A DNA stretch of 64,000 bases from Symbiodinium natans (lineage: Eukaryota > Sar > Dinophyceae > Suessiales > Symbiodiniaceae). The position numbers were made by a program, and so were the translations under genes. The stretch spans positions 87,235-151,234 of the forward strand of contig CAJNDS010002827.1 of NCBI GenBank assembly GCA_905221605.1, in the 5' to 3' direction. The notes beneath the pieces were generated by a model, which saw nothing but the letters and a program-made list of their open reading frames with translations, did no database searches and was not told where the DNA came from. Below, in pieces: positions 12,408-24,059 of the stretch (position 1 is the stretch's first letter; each line of letters starts with the position of its first letter).

Positions 12408-13222
12408 CTACAAACAGTCCCAGTCGTTGATCCGCTCTTCGCCATTCTTTGGTGGTGCGTTCCTGGTACCACGTCTGCGCTCCACTGAACATGCACACTC
12501 TGATTCTGCTGTTGCAGCACGCGCCTCTGAACCCAAATAGCTTGCAGGGACACCGCGTCCGGTTTGAATATCCACTGCACGCCACCACGCCTCACACATC
12601 AACCCTTGAGGATGTAACATTCACAGAATGCGCCTGAGATCCACACTGCCGATTTCGGATCCGCTTCTCCGTGTTTACCCGTAGCTCGAAAATCACTCTG
12701 TGATATACTTTGTCGCCTTATTTCACAGTTGTGGCTTTGGTCTCGTCGGTATTGAAGAAATTCCCTCAGCTGTCTGCCAAACAGGATTTGAGGTCGTGCA
12801 TACCAGCGCGCTGTCGAAAGATTCGGAGAGCAATAGACCTGGGCGGAGCGGCCAAGACGCAGCACCTTTTGACACGATGAACTGATGACACGATGCTCAG
12901 ATGAGCGTTTTTTTGGGAGCTTAAAGTGCAAGAGGGCATTTTCAGGGTGGCGCACAACATGATAAAACTCAGGCTCCAGCTCCAGGTTCCCAGAAGTCGT
13001 GGCCTTTGTCCCGGTCATTGGATTCCAGGAAAACTCCGGAAGCCAACACTGACCAAACCTCAGACATGCGTGTTTTATCATGCAACCTCCATGTGCTATG
13101 CTTGCTGGCATGGCCCTCTGCATTTCTTAACCACCAGAACATGGGAAATATCCTCAGTACGCTCAGTAGGGCCTCAGCTGAGTACCACCAGGTTCCATGA
13201 AAAGCTGTCTCCCAGCTAGGCT
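12408..13222 (-). CDS. Multi-exon gene of unknown function (six 3' exons resolved)
   Basis: Six minus-strand pieces join to one open frame: about 13222-13155, 13049-12981, 12838-12776, 12716-12646, 12590-12527 and 12462-12408 (TAG stop at 12410-12408). The encoded segment contains AFHGTWWYSAEALLSV, SGVFLESNDRDKGHDFWEPG, VYCSPNLSTARWYARPQIL, VYHRVIFELRVNTEKR, RGGVQWIFKPDAVSLQAIW and NAPPKNGEERINDW. It is rich in aromatic residues (Trp, Tyr, Phe), as in a compact folded domain, with no membrane segment. I do not recognise a named domain; I have an unverified impression that similar proteins recur in dinoflagellate gene sets. Introns are short (about 55-140 bases). The splice points of the first two exons are approximate. 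Upstream exons probably continue to at least 13844. Confidence 0.65.
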
Positions 13223-13301
13223 GGCTTTTCACAACTGGATCCTGAAGCTTCGTTCTGGATGCGTAACTCATGGACGAGCTCCAACGTGCTTCAGTTCAAA
13301 A

Positions 13302-13328
13302 CGGCTTAACGGCTTAACGGCTTAACGG
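13302..13328. repeat. AACGGCTT decamer repeat
   Basis: Three copies of a 10-base unit (AACGGCTTAA) stand in tandem in front of the candidate gene. Simple repeat, no function inferred. Confidence 0.85.
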
Positions 13329-13386
13329 TGTCTCCTTGGTGTACTTGTAAATCTTCCACCCCTGCGCATCTGCATGTGCCAACGCC

Positions 13387-13844
13387 TCACGTTTCGGTCA
13401 GGGCTGCCTTTCGGTAGCCGTCTTCGACCAAGACCCCTTGGAGATCACGCACCTGCACATGAAAACCGACAGGTCTTAAGCAGAAGAAGCTACAGTAGTA
13501 AAGGTTCGCCTGGAGCCACTCTTCGAAGAGCGCTGCGAAGTCCTTCCGGGAGCCTCTCGGCTGGGCCTGGATGGCACCAGCCCTTCGAGGCTTACACACC
13601 TGACAGGTGTCCACTGCTCAATCTTTGCTGGGAAAGTTTCTTCGACCCAACTTCGACCTCCCGCCACTGGATGACCAAGTCCTTCAAGGACCAATTTTGA
13701 CATTCCGAAAAATTCGCAATTCTTACAAAAGGTGGGCCAGTCCTCACGGCCATTAGAGGCATCCGCTAAAGCTTCCTTGACATTTTCGTCAACAGCTTCC
13801 TGCAAGAACTTGAGATCACAAGCGATCACAAGCGAGCGCAACAA
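13387..13844 (-). other. Probable upstream exons of the 12.4-kb gene
   Basis: Minus-strand pieces read as protein in different frames: VDENVKEALADASNGREDW with FCKNCEFFGMSKLVLEG (about 13800-13680), RKDFAALFEEWLQANLYY (about 13560-13500) and QVRDLQGVLVEDGYRKAAL (about 13460-13395). Same strand and spacing suggest they belong to the gene ending at 12408, but the joints were not resolved. A CxxC pair (FCKNC) is visible. Confidence 0.4.
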
Positions 13845-14693
13845 GAATCTGATTTCGAGTTAAGTAAGGGTGTTGGGGTTCTGGGTCGATCGCCATACTA
13901 CGCTGTGCTACACTAACACTATGCTTTAGGGCTTTGGTTTTTGGATACAAAATGCTGAGCTGGACTGGAAGCACCAACGGCATAACTTTCTCATGAGCTC
14001 CATGGGCTGCTGCTCATTCACATGCAGTACATGTTCCAACCATACCAACTAAAGTGTGATTTCGCAGTTCGGAAACGCGGAGACGGTCTCAGAGGGTTAT
14101 CCCAGATGCCCCGGGTCCTCGCGATCGTCTCCAGTTCCTCGGAGCCCACAGCAGCTTGCAGCCCAGGCTTGAGCAGCAGAACTCCAGAAAAAGTGCTTTC
14201 AAAATGCTTTCAAGGTGCCTTCGGAAATCTCGCCCAGACTGAGACTGAGATCCTACAATCTCTGAGAGAATGAATGGCCAGCGGGACAGTAAGATTCTCT
14301 TCCTGACTTCAACGGGGGACACTACAGTGCTCTGCAAAGGTCAACTTCTGTCCTCTTCCCAGGGAAATTCGTCGTGGCAGGCGCTTACCAATCCTCTGCC
14401 AACCGCTGCAACAGGTGTTTGTAGCTGTCAGTCCTGTCATGTCTCACACCCAATGTTCATTCAAGCATCCGCCATCTGGAAGATGTGCATGCTCCTGAGC
14501 GGGGTAAGCAACTAAGCCGAACCTTTAAGGAAAATAGACAAAGATTCTGTAAGATGCCTCTATTCAAAGAATGAAGCCCTTCCTTCGAGGCTGGGGCCTC
14601 GTCATTCTGCAGCGCGCGGGCATAGACCATGCTGATGCTAACTGAGAAGACTGCAATCTCCCAACATCTGAGTCAGGGCTCTGTGATCCGATT
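13845..14693. other. Spacer, weak minus-strand coding hint
   Basis: A minus-strand frame at 14337-14089 includes SPVEVRKRILLSRWPFILSE, which could be an exon, but no partner or family was found. The rest shows nothing recognisable. Confidence 0.25.
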
Positions 14694-14787
14694 TCATGGG
14701 CAGCACATGGGCAGCACATTGGGCAGCACATGGGGCAGCACATGGGGCAGCTCATGGGCAGCACATGGGCAGCACATGGCAGCTGAT
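14694..14787. repeat. GGGCAGCACAT minisatellite
   Basis: An 11-12-base unit (GGGCAGCACAT, variants GGGGCAGCACAT) repeats about eight times, giving the Cys-Pro-Met-Cys and Ala-His-Gly shadow frames on the two strands. Not coding. Confidence 0.9.
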
Positions 14788-15246
14788 GGTTGATCCTGAA
14801 GCCAATGGCTCGGTCTTGCATGCTGGGTTCAGTTTTACAAGGGTTCGGTTTCAAGTGGAGAAACAAGAAGAACTCAAGGCACGCTCTCTTTCATCGCACT
14901 TGCACAAAGAGCATGCAGCCACATCTTGTGGCCTACGTGCGATTGGTTAAGAAAAGATGTCCAAAGGCCATCTAAGGCCCTGCGGTCCGTTGTGGCACTT
15001 CCTGGAGTCCACTGGGCCATGTGCCTGTCCTCCTCTCATCGGTGTCCACTGGAGGCCGAGGCCCTGTAGCCGGAGCTCGTTGCAGGAGTCCACATAAAGT
15101 GGCGTGGATGTGTTGCGGATGTTGCCGCCCTGCAAAACAGTACACGGGCACCGATCGCAAGAATGCGTGCTGGCTGAATCGCACCAGAATGTGTACTAGC
15201 CACGCACTCTACCCCAGCGCTTCCTTTCAGCTCAACTTGAAGAAGT

Positions 15247-15297
15247 GCACGGCTGGAACCACAGCCGGAACCACAGCTGGAACCACGGCTGGAACCT
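15247..15297. repeat. GCTGGAACCACA 12-base tandem repeat
   Basis: Four copies of GCTGGAACCACA with single changes stand head to tail. Simple repeat. Confidence 0.9.
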
Positions 15298-16083
15298 GCG
15301 CCCGATCAAAGAAGAGCAACCTTGCAGCTGAAAACGTATAAAAAGCCAGCCAGCGAAATGACAGCAACACAGAGTAACACGTTGCGCAAGCCGCCTGGAC
15401 CGGCCTCGCAGGTTACTGAGGTGCACGATCTGTGCTGCACTACTGCACGTTCCTCATGTTACGGATCACAAAGCTACCTCGGTGCCGTCGGCGGCGGCAC
15501 GACTGTCCTGAGTGACAACACCCTTGGAGTCCTGACTTGGTTTCATCGACCCTTAGAGGCTCTAGATTGCCCTAGACCTGCACAAAATTCGAGGGATCAT
15601 CCACATACCGCTGGATCCGGAGCCTTTGCAACCTTTTTTTATGACATCCATGTGCGCGAGCGGTGGAAGTTCCTAAGCAGAACCGCGGAAGTGAAGCGAG
15701 GGTCTCGCGATTGCACAATGTGCAAACATGCAGATCATGCGCAACTGAAAGCTTCCCTGCCAACGTCTTTGAGGCGCAAGCCCAGCAAAACCGGGACGCC
15801 TGGTTGGCAGGTGCTTTAATCTCACCATCGCGTGCAGGTTTCGATCCGACTACAACTGTCTCAGGCCAGGTCGGCAGCAGCACCGGACTGCCAGGAACTT
15901 CCAACTAAACTCCAATCAATCCTGCGACTGCCTAGGCTTGACTCGAGGACCGAGCTTAGACCATGGTGGCGAAACAAACTGCACCTCTGCAACGGGTCGG
16001 TCACCACACTGCGCAGACTTGAAGTTGTCTGCTGCTGTTTGTTACAGAAAGTTTCGATGAGTGACAGAGAAGAGTTGCACTAT

Positions 16084-16165
16084 CTCACAGCATGTCACAG
16101 CATATCACAGCATGTCACAGCATGTCACAGCATGTCACAGCATGTCACAGCATGTCACAGCGTCG
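16084..16165. repeat. CACAGCATGT ten-base tandem repeat
   Basis: About eight nearly perfect copies of CACAGCATGT, with one CACAGCATAT variant, stand in tandem. Confidence 0.95.
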
Positions 16166-17167
16166 CAGAAAAGCTTCAGAGCCCGTGGCCTGAGACTGAG
16201 AGGCTACCAGGCCTAGTCGCAAATCGAGTGCCTATTCTGCATGCTCTGGCCTAACTACTGCGCTCTCTTGCACTTCGCGCGCTGCACAATAGCTGAAATT
16301 TGCGCACTCTCGACTCCGGCCTGGAGCTAGCGCCAGCGGAGGCCTGTTCACATCAAAGATGCAGCTAGCCTGCGCCACCGAGATGCGATTGTTTCCCAAG
16401 CCTGGGCAGTGTAGAAGCCCCCATGACACCGGAGGCCGCGACACCTGATCCGCAGACAGAAGCGCAAATTTGGACCCGCTTGCTCTTCCACTCCTCCAAA
16501 AACTGAGACCTACTGAGATGGTTGCTAGACTCGACTATTTGACTCGGCATCACTCAGGAATCGCAGACAATTGCCAGCCTGTTTCAGTGAAGAGAACGTC
16601 GCTGGCACAGTGACAACTTTTCGGGAGTCGGATGCGGAGAAGCTCTCGTGTCATGAGCTGTCAATGCGACAGTACAACAGCTGTACCACTTCGGATCTTC
16701 ACTGGATCTTCCAAAACCGTGCATAGGCTCTCTAGGCCTCCAAGCCCCAACAAAACAACCACAGACGACTGTCTGCTCGCTCTGCAAAAGCTTGAGAACA
16801 TGAGCATCATGAAGGCATCATGAGCCACGAGCTGCAACATGCAAAGCCGGAGCCTGTCCGCAGGAATCAGCGAGTTTACAGCTAGCGCGTGCATTTTGGC
16901 GACTTCGTTTGAAATCGGGCAGCTCCACTGTCGCTCAGCAGTCGCATTTCGCATGTGCGGAATGTATGTTTGAGGTCTCACCTGAGATCACGTGTGCATG
17001 TGGGCTCGAGGGGCAAGGGTTGGGAGGGGACAAAAGCACGGGTCAGCACTTGCGGTGTTAGCTGCTCACTCGCTCGCCTTGTCGTCTCTCTTTCCTCTTC
17101 CGCTTGCTCTTCTTACAGCCTTATTTCCTCCCAGTGTGTCAACAATTGCCAACACCTCAAAGTCAGG

Positions 17168-17310
17168 ATGGCTAGATTGCGGTGGCCGCCGGGCGCTGCC
17201 ACGGCGTTGGCTCTCGCTCGGGGCCTGCTCGCGTTTGTGGCCATATTCGCGCACTCGCCGGCGCGGGCATTCGCACAAAGATGCAAGGGCAGAGTTCTGC
17301 CCCCGCGCGC
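17168..17310 (+). other. Candidate first exon with plastid-type presequence
   Basis: From ATG 17168 the frame begins MARLRWPPGAATALALARG, continues with a hydrophobic core LLAFVAIFAH and reaches SPARAFAQR, followed by an Arg/Pro/Ser-rich segment without acidic residues. This is the layout of a bipartite plastid presequence (signal peptide, then a transit peptide beginning near Phe) used by secondary red plastids. Both parts are inferred from composition. The frame stays open to 17581 but soon becomes low complexity, so the exon probably ends near 17310. No mature protein was identified. Confidence 0.3.
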
Positions 17311-17811
17311 GCGCTCACCTAGGTTCCCTGCACGTTCCGTACTCGAAACCTCACGCCTAGGTCTCGAAACGTGGCAAGCACGCACTTTCCTGCACCTTGG
17401 CCTTTGGATGGATTCGTTTCGCGCCAGTGTTACTTCTTCTTTCTCCTCTTCCGCCTTCCGCTTCTCATTCTTATGGGTTTGGTTTTCAAGCTTCTCTCAG
17501 CACCGTGTCTGGAGAATCCAAGGTCCTTCTGAGTTTGGGTCGAGGAAGCCCTGCGCTGAGACGGCTCCCCGACATTGGTGAATCTGTCTCGCTGTCCCGT
17601 CTCTGTCTCAGCATGTTTCAGATGCTCATGCTGCTCTGCAGATGTGGCCTTTCACAGGAGGAGGCAGAGGTGGCCTTAGCTTTGACAGCGTCGCACCCAT
17701 GATTGTAGTCTTTGCACTTCTCAAGTCCAAGCAGAATGAGCACGAGGAAACACGCAAGATCACATAAGCCAAAGTCGGGATGACCACAGGGCTCGGGGCC
17801 TTGGTCCTCGG

Positions 17812-18631
17812 CTAGAACCATGGAAGCTTCGAGTTTTGCGAAACTTGTGCTGCTTGCAATTGCCAGAGGTGCTCAGGGTCCAACTCAGGAGGGACAGGTG
17901 TGCCGGCTGCAATGACACTGCAAAGGACAGCGCGATCAGCCGAAATTGACACATCAAACAACATCACAAACTCTTACGGCACACCGGACGGTCTCTTCCG
18001 CGAACTGCTCCGCCTCCACAACCTCAGCAAATCACTTTAACAGGCTGTCCCCTCATTGCACAACTTCGTGTGCCGCTCACGCCTGCTCCGGCCTTCCACA
18101 AAGTTCCAGCTGACATTTCAGCGCATCTCGCCGAACCTTGGCCACAAAACTGGCAGATTAAGTCATGAACTTGCTCTATGGACTTGCTTACACTGGCCCG
18201 GCCCCAACACTGCACCGTCCTACAACCATCCCAACGTGTGCAATAAGGAGCTCAATCGAGCCCTACCACCTACGTGTCATCCAACCCAAGCCACCATCTT
18301 CAGATGCTCCCCGTACAAGATCCAGAGCAAGCGCTGTTCTGAATCTGTTCTTGTTAAAATCATCTGCCACATGAGTTTGTAGTCTGTGCAAATATTTGCA
18401 AGATCTTGGAAAACCAGGCTCAAGAATACCTCACCCGAGCATACCGCTGCAAGCGCCACAAGGAACCAAGATAACTAGTAGGCAGCACCATTGCATGCGC
18501 CAGACTGGGAATGCGGCGATGACTCGGGCACCTGTCTTTGATTCCACTGTGTGCTGCCAAGAGCCATCGCCAAGAACCTGATCACGCAGCATGACATTAA
18601 CAACAAGTTTCGGTGAATGAGAGCGGCGCAT
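17812..18631 (-). other. Candidate minus-strand gene 3' end, unknown product
   Basis: The strongest piece is a 50-codon frame at 17964-17812 with a TAG stop. It contains FDVSISADRAVLCSVI and GTPVPPELDPEHLWQLQAAQ. Upstream pieces on the same strand are KLVVNVMLRDQVLGDGSWQ and ESKTGARVIAAFPVW (18610-18480) and FQDLANICTDYKLMWQMIL with RLLWILY (18430-18300), separated by CAG acceptors. I could not join them base by base and recognise no domain. Confidence 0.35.
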
Positions 18632-18803
18632 GCCAGAACATGGCTGCTTCGTACTTCTTTGGTGCTTCAGATTTGGTACTCCGTCCTCATTGATACAGCA
18701 AGCTTTGTCCTCTTGATGTTTACTCTACCTACGACAAGTACAACTAGCAGGAGTTCCGGGGAGTAGGACTACTTGACTGTCACGACTACTAGACTTCGAC
18801 CAC

Positions 18804-19151
18804 TACGAATAATTTGCCTCGGCTTCCTGGCGAGAAGCGTTTGGAACAAGCAGACACGGATCCAGCAACCTAACCCCCCCCCCGCTTTGTGGGACCCCCC
18901 CCCATCGCTTGGAGGAGCTGCAAACCGATGCCTTGGGGGCTTCGCGTGTCGGTGCTCCTGGAGAGGGCAGACTTTTGCTGGGACCCCCCTTCCTTTAGGA
19001 TTCTTGCTGGGACCCGCCCTGGCACCTTGGAACCCCCCTGGACCCCCCCGCTGCCTTTGAGACCTTTCCAGAAACCCTCCACCTGCCTTTTCTGTGCTTG
19101 GGCCGGCCCGGCTGCCGAGGCCACGCGCGCAAGCGTTTACAATTACGAATA
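18804..19151. mobile_element. Interspersed repeat copy A with 8-bp target duplication
   Basis: A 332-base unit (18812-19143) is flanked by the direct repeat TACGAATA at 18804-18811 and 19144-19151, the mark of an insertion. It begins near GCCTCGGCTTCC, continues with GCGTTTGGAACAAGCAGAC, has poly-C and GGGACCCCCC blocks, and ends with GGCTGCCGAGGC and CGCGCGCAAGCGTTTACAA. The GCCTCGGC near the left end and GCCGAGGC near the right end are inverted, so short imperfect terminal inverted repeats are possible. It encodes nothing. Related copies lie at 41.4 and 45.9 kb, with a fragment at 4.2 kb. It is a non-autonomous element of unknown class. Confidence 0.7.
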
Positions 19152-19183
19152 CTCCCACTGCCACGACCCCTTACGACGGTGCT

Positions 19184-19231
19184 CATTTCTAGGACTACTA
19201 CTCCTACTGCTGCTACTACTGCTCGTAGTGA
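19184..19231. repeat. Degenerate CTACTACTG triplet tract
   Basis: CTA, CTC and CTG triplets repeat imperfectly just right of copy A. A similar CTACTAG/CGACTACT tract lies just left of it (about 18760-18805), so copy A appears to have landed within a triplet-rich tract. Confidence 0.6.
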
Positions 19232-19734
19232 ACCAATCATCTTGCCCCCCTGCTGCTTGCACGAAGTGACGCAAGTCAATATATACACCCTCTTTTGCCT
19301 TCACGAAGAAGACCCTCCCGCAATGCTGTTCTGGTTGCTGTCGCCAAGTCAGAAAAACTAGAGCAAGTCACACAAAAAGAAACAGACCTCGACCAGACAT
19401 TTGGACAAGGCCCAGCCCTCTTCAAACTGTAAACTTGAAGGCAGAACGTGGGGCTGCCACTCAGACCCTATTTCGAAACATAGGAAAAGCCCAATATCAT
19501 CACTAAACCACTAACAGCAAACAGCGAACGGAAGTGCTGAAACACGAAGGCTCATGATTTTGGATAACTTCAGACTGGCCAAGCAAGAGCCCGCTCAATG
19601 CGTAACCTTGTCCGCAAGATGCAAGGGGATGTCGAAGTTTATGCTCTCCTTGACACGTCAAGGAAAACAAACAGAAGGCTGCACTTGTTGACATGTCAAA
19701 AATCAAGCATCGCCGCGGTTCTTGAAATCAGGGA

Positions 19735-22700
19735 CTACAAGCAGGACACCTGCGAGACACTGATGTTGCATGCCCTGTCCTCATCATTACCAGCCCCACC
19801 AATAGAAGTCGGAGCGCATCCACCCGCAACTGCTCGGCCTGCGGCTTCAGGCGTCCACTCCAAGAATCGCAGGCTAAGCGAGCGGCCTCCGGACAAAGCC
19901 ACGTGAACCCTGGCAGCTTGAGCCTCGGGCACAGGCTCAAAGGGGGCAAGTCTCCAGTTGTGAATGAACCACCGACATCCACCAACGCACCCGTTGTACA
20001 ATCAGCCATTGGCCGCTGCGGCGGCCCTTGCCACTGAAGCTGACACGCCATCCTGCACATGAACACACTATCCCAGACTCAGGATCACGTACATATCCTG
20101 TACAGTTCCTGCAGGCTTACTATGGATTGCCTGACATTTCATACCACAACCCGACTCATTGCTGAGCTGCTCGCTGCGGTGCTTGCAGGCGACCCGGACC
20201 CTGACTGGCCCAAGACCTGCAACATTTTGCACGACCCTGCACGACCTAGGGCATAAGCGGCAATCAAGCTGCTCCTCTCTTGAATGAACGCTGCACTCTT
20301 ACCGAGGGTGGGCGTGCGAAAACTGCTCCGCATTAGGCAGGCAAATTCCAAATTATGGCAAACAATTGGATAACGTCGGCTTGAGAAGCCAGCAGCCCTT
20401 GCGTACGCATCTCTAGGCAAGTCTTCCTGGTCTTTCTGATCTTGCATGGTGGTCCGGTGAAGTAGCCGAGTAGCTGTTCGACGCTGCGTACAGGATGGGC
20501 ACAATCACGAATCCCAAATGCCGGCACGTCGGCGGCAAACTCACCCGAGCAGATCCGTACCATTCTGGGACGGTCCGACACGGCTTTACAAAAGAATAGT
20601 GGTTTGTGGGGTGATACATCAATAGGAGATAGAGGCAACGTGGTTGCGGACCCCTTCCCGCGCTAAGCACCGAGTTCGGCGGGTTCAGGGCTCTGCGATG
20701 CCAAAGATGAATAACCTTTGCAAGCACTTTGCAGCCCTTCGCAGCACTCCTTTACCGCTGCACTTCGCCCGCGTGCTTGCCTCCATTGCCTCGAAACAAG
20801 CTCTAAGGCTCCAAGGCTTTCACCTCGTCTACCCCTCGCCACGAATGCAACGAAAAGCGATATGCCGAGTGCTGCCATCGCGGCATACAATCCTCAGAGA
20901 ATCCCAGCTCTACAAGGTCATTCCATTTCAACTTGGCTTCCGCTACTGCAAGGAGCTGGCCGAGGCTTGTCTGTGACTGGGCAATACCTCACAACGATTC
21001 ATGAGAGTCCATTCCAGAACGTTGTAATAACTAACCATCATTCAGTCCTCGACTGCCGCGTGCGTCCCAGAGTTTCGTATCTTCCTCACCAGGGTGATCT
21101 TCCTATATCTTCCTCATGAACGTGCAATGGAGGCTGCGAAGCCATGCGTGAAGACATGAGTTCCCCAAGAGTCCCTAGGAGCCTTTGAAGTGACTACGAG
21201 TGAATAATCTGCCTCCTCCAATCTCTGAATCCGCGGAGCTCTCTGCGGAGCGATCCGCGCTGAATTCTTTGTCGCACTGGCCTGGTTGGGACAATGAAGC
21301 TGTGACAATGTACCAGCCGCTACACATGCCTTCTTTGCGGTTTCATTACGTTGGCACAAGCTGCAGGCCCTCAGGTGGGGGGCAAGCCCCCAAGTCGCCC
21401 AAAAGGTTGCAAAAGGTTGTAAACCACAACTTCCGCAAGCTCCAAGGAGCTTGCGTGATGGGAGTCAACACTAGATCGAGCAAACTGAATGCGCTGGAAC
21501 TGGTTCACGGATGTGAGCGGGGTCTGAAGTCGAGGTTTCACAAGGAAGCACACGCAAAGAAGCTTGCAAGAAGCCAACAAGGGTTCGAGAAGGGAACAGA
21601 CAAGCGGACAAGCGGACTCAGTCTGCAAGCTGCCTTGGAGCGACTTCTGGCTTTCTGGTCTGCAGCCCCTGGGGAGTCCAGAAGCTCGTAGCCGATAATT
21701 TTAACTGGGCCTGAGTATGGCACGAAACCACAGAGGTGAATTCCTGGGCCTCGTTTTGTCGTTTTGTCGCACGTGATCCTAGGCGCTGGGCCATGTGTTG
21801 CCTCGCGTCCGTCCTGCGCAAATCGCAGCAGAGGAGCCCTTCTCAAGCAACTAAGCAGCCAACACGCTCAAACATGCTCGAGCCTCCAGGCCACGAAAGG
21901 CATCCACGGAGAGCAAGTACTGCATCACCTCAGGGCTGTGAGCATGGTCTGAGGCACAAGCCGATCCAGCTTTCGGCTCTTCGCCCTAGCGTGCCCTTTG
22001 CACCGTCGCTCTAGCCCAGACCAGAACCATCCGGCATGGCATCGGACAACCGAACACCCTGGGGATTCAGCTGCATCTGTGATCGGATAGTGCATGGGCT
22101 CTGTTATCTGCACCTCAAGAGCCCAGCAGAAAAAGGTTGCGAAATGTTGCGAATGGCATCGAACCATGGGATGATGTCGCAAGCTTAGGCAGAAGCGATC
22201 ATCTCGTCAAAAGAGCCATGTTTGCCTCCAGACAGGGAATGTGTCTGCCTTGCCTTGCTATGCCAAGAGTCAGCACACATCGCTGAGCGCACAGCTCCAA
22301 TCATCCTGCCGCAGACATGCGCCAGCTGCTCGGCAACAGGTCGGGCTGCTCAGACGTGCCTCCATGTCGTCCAGAGTCTCTTCTCTGAACTCACCCTGGC
22401 ATGGTTGGAATAGTTGGGTCATGTCTCCAGTTGATCCGGCTCTTGGCACAAGGTTCTAAGGAAGCAGATGCAAGCCAAACATGTCGTAGTGCACCCCTGC
22501 AGGTGTGTGAAAGGACTTCTCGTGAAGTCGACGGTTCTGCCTGAGCAAGGCAGCTTTGCAAGACATGGATGATCGTGGCCAGAAAGGCCATTTGGTAGGT
22601 AGGGCTGGCACTCTGGCTGAAACATTTTTGAGAGGTCTTCGGTCAGAGCTTGCAATGGCTGAGACCTGCAAAAACGGGCGCTCAGCGCTCCGCGTTCACA

Positions 22701-23067
22701 GCAAGACAAGGGACACATGAAGCGGCGATGCAAGAGCACATGATGGCACAGCTAGCCGCTCATCAGCTGTCCGAGGACCGAGCTGACCGTTTGTGGCATT
22801 CGCCTCCCAGGCTTTCTCCATCTGCTGCGCCTTCAAAACAATGCGTGCCTTCATCTGACCATAATCACAAAGCCCTCAACCAAAGCACAGAGCAAAGTAC
22901 GGTTTGCCTCCCTGCCAGCTTCCTTGACTGCAGCTGGTAAGATCATCAAGCCTGAGGGTTCTTCCCAAACTGTCAAAGAAGTCACTACCTCGAGTTTCAA
23001 AGTCCATGGCCATAGGCGATAACGTGTCGCGCGCTAGGTCCAACCTGACATGTCGAATTGCCAGCAC
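19735..23067 (-). other. Candidate minus-strand exon clusters, unknown products
   Basis: Many minus-strand pieces read like protein but shift frame, for example FDSLGRTLRLDDL (about 22980), RLHEKSFHTPAGVHYDMFG (about 22510), GFVPYSGPVKIIGYELLDS (about 21700), SSLELAEVVVYNLLQPFG (about 21430), SLGALELVSRQWRQARGR (about 20790), HKPLFFCKAVSDRP with MVRICSGEFAADVPAF (about 20590) and WRLAPFEPVPEAQAARVHV (about 19950). Opposite-strand frames are poorer. This is consistent with one or more multi-exon genes transcribed to the left. I could not assemble them and no domain is recognised. Confidence 0.3.
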
Positions 23068-23716
23068 TCTCGTTCTAGCTCATCGGTGAGAACCGCAGGC
23101 GTCCTTGCACTAAGCTTGGGCCTTAACAAAGTACAGCCCGCGTCGCATGAGGGAAACTTGACACTTTATATCAGATATCACAGACGATTTGTCCACCCGT
23201 ACTGAAAAAAATCGCCGTGTCCTTTCAATCGCAAGACTGTTGCATTTGGATTGATAGTGTGTTGCGTAACGCAAGGCTTTCCTGTTTGATCAATGGCAAA
23301 CTTCAACAAAAGAAAGGCAAACTTCCAGTCCTCTTCAAAAGGCTTTCTCCAACTCACGATTCAAATCAGATGAAAGTCAATATAAATTGTGGATCATTGT
23401 GGTCGAAGATGGTCAAATTCAGAAACTCAGCAAAGAATCCTCCAAGAGTATGGATAGTAGATAGTTTATTTAGTCCACACACCGTGTGCCAAGCAGGTAA
23501 TACTTCATGGCTGGCAATTAGCCTACTACAAGGGGTAGTGCAAAATACTGCAAACTACTTCTTTTTCACGCAATCCCATGTGTTTGACAGCGCGTCAATG
23601 CCCAGATATCTCAGGGCGCGTTTCTGCACACAAGGCCCTGATGTTTCAGGGTGAGCTTCGGCACAATCCCGACAGATTTCGCGCACCCGCGTTCTTGCGA
23701 AACGCCCACATGTAAG
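23068..23716. other. Spacer, no gene seen
   Basis: An AT-richer stretch. The plus-strand open frame 23217-23654 has no motif and its composition does not resemble the GC-rich host exons. Nothing else is recognised. Confidence 0.3.
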
Positions 23717-23892
23717 CAACCTTTAGTAGCTATAGAAGTGCTCTTGACAAGCTATGCAATGGACTCCCCTCTGCAGGGTTGAGGTTAAGGGGGTGACCTG
23801 CTGTCGAACAACCTTTAGACGTGTTCTTGAGAAGCTACGCAACGGACTCCCTCTGCAGGGTTTTGGGTTGCGGGGGCGACCCGCGGTCGAAT
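23717..23892. repeat. Tandem duplication, 92-base period
   Basis: CAACCTTTAG, a TTCTTGASAAGCTAYGCAAYGGACTCC block, CTCTGCAGGGTT and a GGGGGYGACC/CGGTCGAA block occur twice, starting at 23717 and 23809. The two units differ at roughly one base in seven, so the duplication is not recent. Confidence 0.8.
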
Positions 23893-23956
23893 CTGGAGCC
23901 TTACCTCCCCCGAGCCTTCTACCTCCCCCCTCACTGACAGGCCAAGCGGATGCAGT

Positions 23957-24046
23957 GGTGATGAAACGTCATACCCCCCCCCACAAAGCTATGGGTGATG
24001 AAACGTAATCCCCCCCCACAAAGCGGCTGCATTGGTGATGAAACGG
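23957..24046. repeat. GGTGATGAAACG / poly-C / ACAAAG repeat
   Basis: GGTGATGAAACG occurs at 23957, 23994 and 24034. Each of the first two is followed by eight or more C and ACAAAGC. It is a short, expanding tandem repeat. Confidence 0.85.
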
Positions 24047-24059
24047 AGGCAATCTCCGC

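Larger units (their letters stand above)
14788..17167. other. Spacer with short tandem repeats
   Basis: This contains a 12-base GGAACCACRGCT repeat at 15247-15297 and a ten-base CACAGCATGT repeat at 16084-16165. Open frames on both strands lack motifs and could not be joined. I see no transposon ends. Confidence 0.35.

Noticed and set aside
16084..16165. The regular CACAGCATGT repeat as a CRISPR array
   Set aside because: Units are ten bases long without spacers. It is a plain minisatellite.
16955..17581. The whole 208-codon plus-strand frame as one protein
   Set aside because: Only the part from 17168 to about 17310 looks like protein. The rest is Ser/Phe-rich low complexity with intron-like character.
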